In this document: positions 22,330 to 25,628 of the stretch, piece by piece
Layout of the letters: every line of letters starts with the position of its first letter
Position numbering within the stretch: position 1 is the first letter of the stretch
From: a virus
Direction: 5' to 3' (one strand)
Length of the DNA: 25,628 bases
IMG/VR virus record: IMGVR_UViG_3300032156_000070
Span: 1 to 25,628 of that record
Made by a program: the position numbers and the translations under genes
The notes under the pieces: generated by a model
Told to the model about the DNA's origin: nothing
What the model saw: only the letters and a program-made list of their open reading frames with translations
The model's database searches: none

Positions 22330-24105
22330 TTATAAGATAAGACGAACCAAATCCTGATTAGACTCTGCCTCACCTTTGGCAAAAGCCAACATACAACTCT
22401 CTGCCCTGTCAGGGCTTCGTTTGATTTCGGCTTTGATTTTATCTTTGTCAATGATCTTGATTTTTCCACTTCTAAGATATTCAACTTTTATCTTTGACAA
22501 CTCAAAAGCCAATTCCTCATCCTCAATAGCTACTTTCTCATCAGTAAACACTTTTCGCAGTTTCCAATAGTATTGAGCACGCTTATTGAGAAAGAGTTCT
22601 GGATGATCAGATTCTGAATCATTCAAATCTGGAGATTCCCCAACATTAATACCATTCACAGGGTATTCATCCTCACTTAATATATCAACCACCCCACCTC
22701 CCACTCCAATATCATCTACATTAATAGGAGGGATAGGTATTTCTTCAGCAATCTTATTCTCTTTATCCCTTTGATTTTCAGGGGAGGGAGGATTAACAAC
22801 TGGTTTAGGCACCATTTCATCATACAACAGCTTCATTCGCCCAGCTATCTCAGTCTCTCTCTTTTTAGTCATCTCCTCCACGATACGGAACAACCCACTC
22901 TCATACCTTACACCAAAAATTGAGCTATCCGTTCCTTGACGTGCCACGTCCAGACCGAAACTCTTGATCCTATCAGGGAGTAAGTCACTATTCTGCCCCT
23001 TCATCAAAGCCAATTCAATATACCGTAAGGAAATTAGAGAATCTTTGGTTTCTTCAGGGAATTCCCCCAACACACGGGTCTTAAAAAGATTGGAATTGGT
23101 TCCCCATTTAATTTCCTTGTCTTTGACCCATGTATATGAGGTGAGTTTGGGATAGATATTAGTAGCATATCGAACATTGGGGATATCATAACAACTAATG
23201 GTAGTCTTGTAGAATTTGGAATTGGGTTTGAATGCATCCGCAAATGCCCCTTGCCCATCGATGGGGTTGCCAATATAGAGAACAAAACTATTTTCAGAGG
23301 TTAACAACCCCTCCACAGCTTCAAATGACAAATCAGGAACGCCACCAGCCTCATCAATAATTACAAACACATTCTCTTCATGAATACCCGTAATGTTTTC
23401 CATAGGTTTATCGGTAGCAAACCCTTCAACAAACCATTTATCTCCTAAATCCAAGGACACCTGATTCAATTTACCACCTAAAGGTGTTCGAGCATTGTTA
23501 TAAAGCCAATGGATTTCTCCCCACAATGCTCTCCTCACCTGACGAAACGTGGGAGCGGTGGTCAATCCCAAACAATGCCAAACATAAGCGAAATACAACG
23601 CCATCCCACCAGCCACAAACGTCTTCCCTGTTCCATGGCCTGATTTCACGGCAACCTTACGGTAGTCAACCATGGCTTGAATGATTTCCCGTTGTTTAGA
23701 CCAAAGTGGTAACGGGTCACCATGACGCCAGGTCTTGGGTGGTCGGTCGTCTTTCCAAGCATCAATCGGCACGCCCAATTCATCCCGCCAAAAAAACAAT
23801 GGTCTGCGACGATAACGCTTCATCGCATTGATATCTTTGGCTATGGGTTCAAGTTGGGCTTTAAACGCTTTTTCGTATTGTTCCAAAATCGGAACCAACA
23901 ATGGAGCAGTTAGTAAACCATCCAATTCAGGATCAAAACTCATCATCCCATCGGCAATCGAGGACTGGGGATTAGTGGGGAATTTGGATAATATAAAGGG
24001 GGCAGAAAGGGGTTGCCTTCGTCTCAATAGTCGAGGGCGACGTGGAGATGGGGGTGGTGAGGTTTGAGATTGAAAATCGCTAAAATCGACAGCTATTCCA
24101 CTCAT
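22330..24105 (-). CDS. terL: Terminase large subunit
   Basis: This 591-aa protein has the ATPase-nuclease architecture of a terminase. Walker A is KSGHGTGKT (154-162), Walker B is VFVIIDEA (246-253) with Asp251/Glu252, and the coupling motif is LYIGNP (276-281). The RNase H-like nuclease has SFGLDVARQGTDSSIFGV (382-399; Asp386), NVDDIGVGGGVVD (462-474; Asp464/Asp465), and a late RSPDRAESC (563-571; Asp566). A proline/glutamate-rich insert (about 433-460) separates the first nuclease strands from VDDIG. The N-terminal 60 residues are Pro/Arg-rich and poorly conserved; the SD at ATG 24105 is distant (GGAG 14 nt away), so the true start could be the MM pair at 54-55. It packages DNA through the portal and cuts it. 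Confidence 0.95.
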   Translation of the reverse strand: MSGIAVDFSDFQSQTSPPPSPRRPRLLRRRQPLSAPFILSKFPTNPQSSIADGMMSFDPELDGLLTAPLLVPILEQYEKAFKAQLEPIAKDINAMKRYRRRPLFFWRDELGVPIDAWKDDRPPKTWRHGDPLPLWSKQREIIQAMVDYRKVAVKSGHGTGKTFVAGGMALYFAYVWHCLGLTTAPTFRQVRRALWGEIHWLYNNARTPLGGKLNQVSLDLGDKWFVEGFATDKPMENITGIHEENVFVIIDEAGGVPDLSFEAVEGLLTSENSFVLYIGNPIDGQGAFADAFKPNSKFYKTTISCYDIPNVRYATNIYPKLTSYTWVKDKEIKWGTNSNLFKTRVLGEFPEETKDSLISLRYIELALMKGQNSDLLPDRIKSFGLDVARQGTDSSIFGVRYESGLFRIVEEMTKKRETEIAGRMKLLYDEMVPKPVVNPPSPENQRDKENKIAEEIPIPPINVDDIGVGGGVVDILSEDEYPVNGINVGESPDLNDSESDHPELFLNKRAQYYWKLRKVFTDEKVAIEDEELAFELSKIKVEYLRSGKIKIIDKDKIKAEIKRSPDRAESCMLAFAKGEAESNQDLVRLIL

Positions 24106-24140
24106 TAGATTTCTTCACTCCATATTTAGTAAACTATTTT

Positions 24141-24632
24141 TTACATTTTTATCTCATCATCATTCTCCAATGAGGCTGGAAGAGAGAGTTGGTCCCCACC
24201 GGAACGTAAAGCATGATGGGCACGATCAAAACGATCCCGCAATGAATGAGTAACATCCAAAGTATCACGCCATCGTTTGGGATCACGATTCTTGAGCCAG
24301 AAGATAGCTGCAATGACATCAGGAGCCATGTCCTTGATCGTGACTCGAATGGGTTTACCTTCAGCCTTTACCACCTCACGGGTCTGGTAACCTAATGCTC
24401 GGCGATAGAGAGAGGCTTCAACTCGGCGATTGGGTTGCTCTTTAGCATCTTGAAGCAGATCATAGAGAGCAGGATTATCATTCAGGAAGGTGGAGAAGAG
24501 GGATGGAGAGAGGCCAAACACCCCAGCCATCTCCTCATTGGTCAGACCCAAAGACCCTAATGCCTGTAAAACACTCTCAATGCGAAGCTCAGGGGAGAGC
24601 GACTTGATCTTTTTACCACTCGTTCGTTTCAT
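24141..24632 (-). CDS. terS: Terminase small subunit
   Basis: With ATG 24632 the product has 163 aa; the alternative upstream ATG 24638 lies directly on the AAGGA, whereas 24632 has it 6 nt upstream and is preferred. Residues about 15-55 are helix-turn-helix-like (LGLTNEEMAGVFGLSPSLFSTFLND), which would bind DNA at the packaging site. The next region (SLYRRALGYQTREV) and IAAIFWLKNRDPKRWRD (about 107-123) are a common pattern of phage small terminases. It forms a ring that selects phage DNA and hands it to TerL. It is the first gene of the minus-strand operon, preceded by about 0.9 kb of non-coding DNA. Confidence 0.9.
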   Translation of the reverse strand: MKRTSGKKIKSLSPELRIESVLQALGSLGLTNEEMAGVFGLSPSLFSTFLNDNPALYDLLQDAKEQPNRRVEASLYRRALGYQTREVVKAEGKPIRVTIKDMAPDVIAAIFWLKNRDPKRWRDTLDVTHSLRDRFDRAHHALRSGGDQLSLPASLENDDEIKM

Positions 24633-25522
24633 TAACATTCCTTATACTATATCTTTCGGTAAAAGTAAAGGGAAATCTTTCACCCAAAACCGAATTCCGA
24701 AAATCCCCTATATAATAAATAAGAGAAATGGGTATAAACATCCCAATTTTCAAATAAAAATGGGGGTATAGGTGTAAAAACACTCTTAAACTGTTAACCT
24801 AAGCCCTTTGAAACAATTTGATAGGATAAATACATTTTTCCCTGTGGGTGTATATAAGGTATTAAGACGAAGAAGAGAAGGAGAGGAAATGAGAATTGAA
24901 AATTTGGGTGCGTTGTGTATGACACCAACAGTAGCATAACACCCACCATCATGGAGAATTTATGCACCCATACCATACCCCCATCCCTCCCCTGAAGAGA
25001 GAGGGAATGGTTGGTGGATGGTTGTTGATTATGATTGTTAGCCGATTGCTTAAACATCCTCTTTTTATCAGGCTCAACCTCAACCCATATCCTCTGCCTG
25101 TTGTCTATATAGTTGATGGGCAGAGAGAGAGAGAGAGGATTGTTGTATAAATTCTAACCTCTTTTTAGGTGAATCAATTACATATGGTTGCAATCAACCG
25201 CAACTCCTCTCTCTTTTATCCTCTCTCAATTTAATCCTCTATCCTCTTTTACTCTTCACCAATCCCTCCCTAACTAACCTCAAAAGGATATAACCTTCAA
25301 TTCTCTATCCTCTTTTTTCCTGCCTCTCTTTTATCCTCTTTTCTTTTTTGAGTTAGGATTGGATTTGGGTTAACATTTTTATTTTTGTTTTTCCTGTAAT
25401 GGGTGTGTATTAATATACAGGCCTTCTTTTATCTCTGTTGTAGAGACAATCCTCTGCTCTCTGTTACTTATCATTATTGTTCAATAGGGAATGGTGGTTG
25501 GGCATAGTTCAAGAGGATAACA
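24633..25522. other. Long non-coding region upstream of terS
   Basis: About 890 bases without a convincing gene on either strand. The terS-proximal part is A+T-rich and has two short palindromic sites sharing the arms GTGT/ACAC, at 24772-24783 (4-nt loop AAAA) and 24915-24925 (3-nt loop ATG), which could be operators. The distal part (25056-25455) is strongly pyrimidine-rich on the plus strand and carries the ATCCTCT repeats; an (AG)8 tract lies at 25122-25137. A terS-proximal non-coding region is where cos or pac sites usually lie, but no cut site can be defined from one sequence. Confidence 0.6.
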
Positions 25523-25625
25523 ATGAATGAAAACAATGAGTTTAGCTGTTATCCTATCGGATTGTTTAGGATTGATTCTATGGTGTTTCATTTACAGGCT
25601 ATGAATTCCTTTATTTTCAGAGGAT
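25056..25625. repeat. Cluster of ATCCTCT / AGAGGAT heptamers
   Basis: Eight direct copies on the plus strand start at 25056, 25089, 25218, 25234, 25241, 25307, 25333 and 25449, and three inverted copies (AGAGGAT) at 25134, 25512 and 25619. Several are extended to TATCCTCTTTT. Chance would give far fewer than one in about 570 bases. The heptamer also occurs occasionally in genes, so it is the clustering that is notable. It could be binding sites for TerS or a replication or regulatory protein. Confidence 0.65.
25385..25419 (+). promoter_or_regulatory. Possible plus-strand promoter overlapping a palindrome
   Basis: TTGTTT (25385-25390) and TATTAA (25408-25413) are 17 bases apart and fit a sigma-70 promoter loosely. 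The -10 lies within the inverted repeat TGTAT-TAAT-ATACA (25406-25419), an arrangement seen at repressible promoters. It would transcribe toward the partial gene at 25523. Weak matches in A+T-rich DNA, so this is tentative. Confidence 0.25.
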
Positions 25626-25628
25626 TCA
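25523..25628 (+). CDS. Start of a possible divergent gene (5' end only)
   Basis: ATG 25523 is preceded by AGAGGA, an SD-like site with about 5 bases spacing, and the frame stays open for 35 codons to the window end (MNENNEFSCYPIGLFRIDSM...). No family can be recognised from so little. If real, it marks the first gene of a divergently transcribed module, so the phage's other functional region lies beyond this edge. The open length could arise by chance in A+T-rich DNA. Confidence 0.4.
   Translation, partial: MNENNEFSCYPIGLFRIDSMVFHLQAMNSFIFRGF

Noticed and set aside
22179-22484. A 101-codon minus-strand frame crossing the terL end
   Set aside because: It overlaps both terL and the 58-aa membrane protein gene in another frame and lacks an SD. 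The 58-aa gene has a good SD and a membrane segment.
24794-25057. An 87-codon minus-strand frame with a hydrophobic stretch
   Set aside because: Its only SD-like sequence touches the ATG, composition follows the skewed repeat-rich DNA, and a plus-strand frame overlaps it; neither looks like a real protein.
25122-25137. (AG)8 tract as a CRISPR or satellite repeat
   Set aside because: Simple dinucleotide run without spacers or regular period; recorded only as part of the non-coding region.

Overview
The window is the DNA-packaging and virion-assembly part of a tailed phage or prophage (Caudoviricetes) with siphovirus-type genes. The DNA is A+T-rich, Shine-Dalgarno (SD) sites are strong, and genes are tightly packed. 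Nearly everything is on the minus strand, so the functional order runs from high to low coordinates. A long tape measure (1136 aa), a single tail-tube gene, a frameshifted tail chaperone and no sheath or contractile baseplate point to a long non-contractile tail. The hub-type tail tip, with a BR0599-family protein and an NlpC/P60 peptidase, resembles lambda K/L/J and genes 12-15 of the Rhodobacter gene transfer agent (GTA). That suggests a Gram-negative host, but the host cannot be named from the sequence. No replication, lysogeny, tRNA or confident lysis genes are present.

Layout from the right end: about 0.9 kb of non-coding DNA (24633-25522) with a dense cluster of the 7-mer ATCCTCT and its complement, bordering a possible divergent plus-strand gene cut off by the window edge. 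Then come terS, terL, a 58-aa membrane protein and a portal-MuF fusion. Next is a roughly 5 kb accessory stretch (14241-19391): two small phage-structural-type proteins, a 57-aa zinc-ribbon protein, a holin-like membrane protein, a secreted beta-sandwich protein, a Fis-type helix-turn-helix protein, and a 641-aa protein combining a beta-helix with ten GxYxxTG repeats. The HK97-type prohead protease and major capsid protein follow, then two adjacent zinc-ribbon genes, connector, gp10-like protein, tail terminator and tail tube.

The tail end holds the chaperone, tape measure, distal-tail-like protein, BR0599 hub, NlpC/P60 peptidase and a J-like hub truncated by the window start; its visible C-terminal half looks like a beta-propeller. 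Many junctions are ATGA or TAATG overlaps, indicating a translationally coupled operon.

The strongest hidden element is in the tail chaperone gene. An A AAA AAC slippery heptamer lies in the correct phase just before the stop. After a 5-nt spacer comes a perfect 11-bp stem-loop, and the -1 frame is open for 99 codons, ending two bases before the tape-measure start. The extension carries two CxxC knuckles. This is a complete programmed -1 frameshift cassette of the lambda G/GT kind with a zinc-ribbon-like extension. Three further zinc-ribbon genes occur in the same operon.
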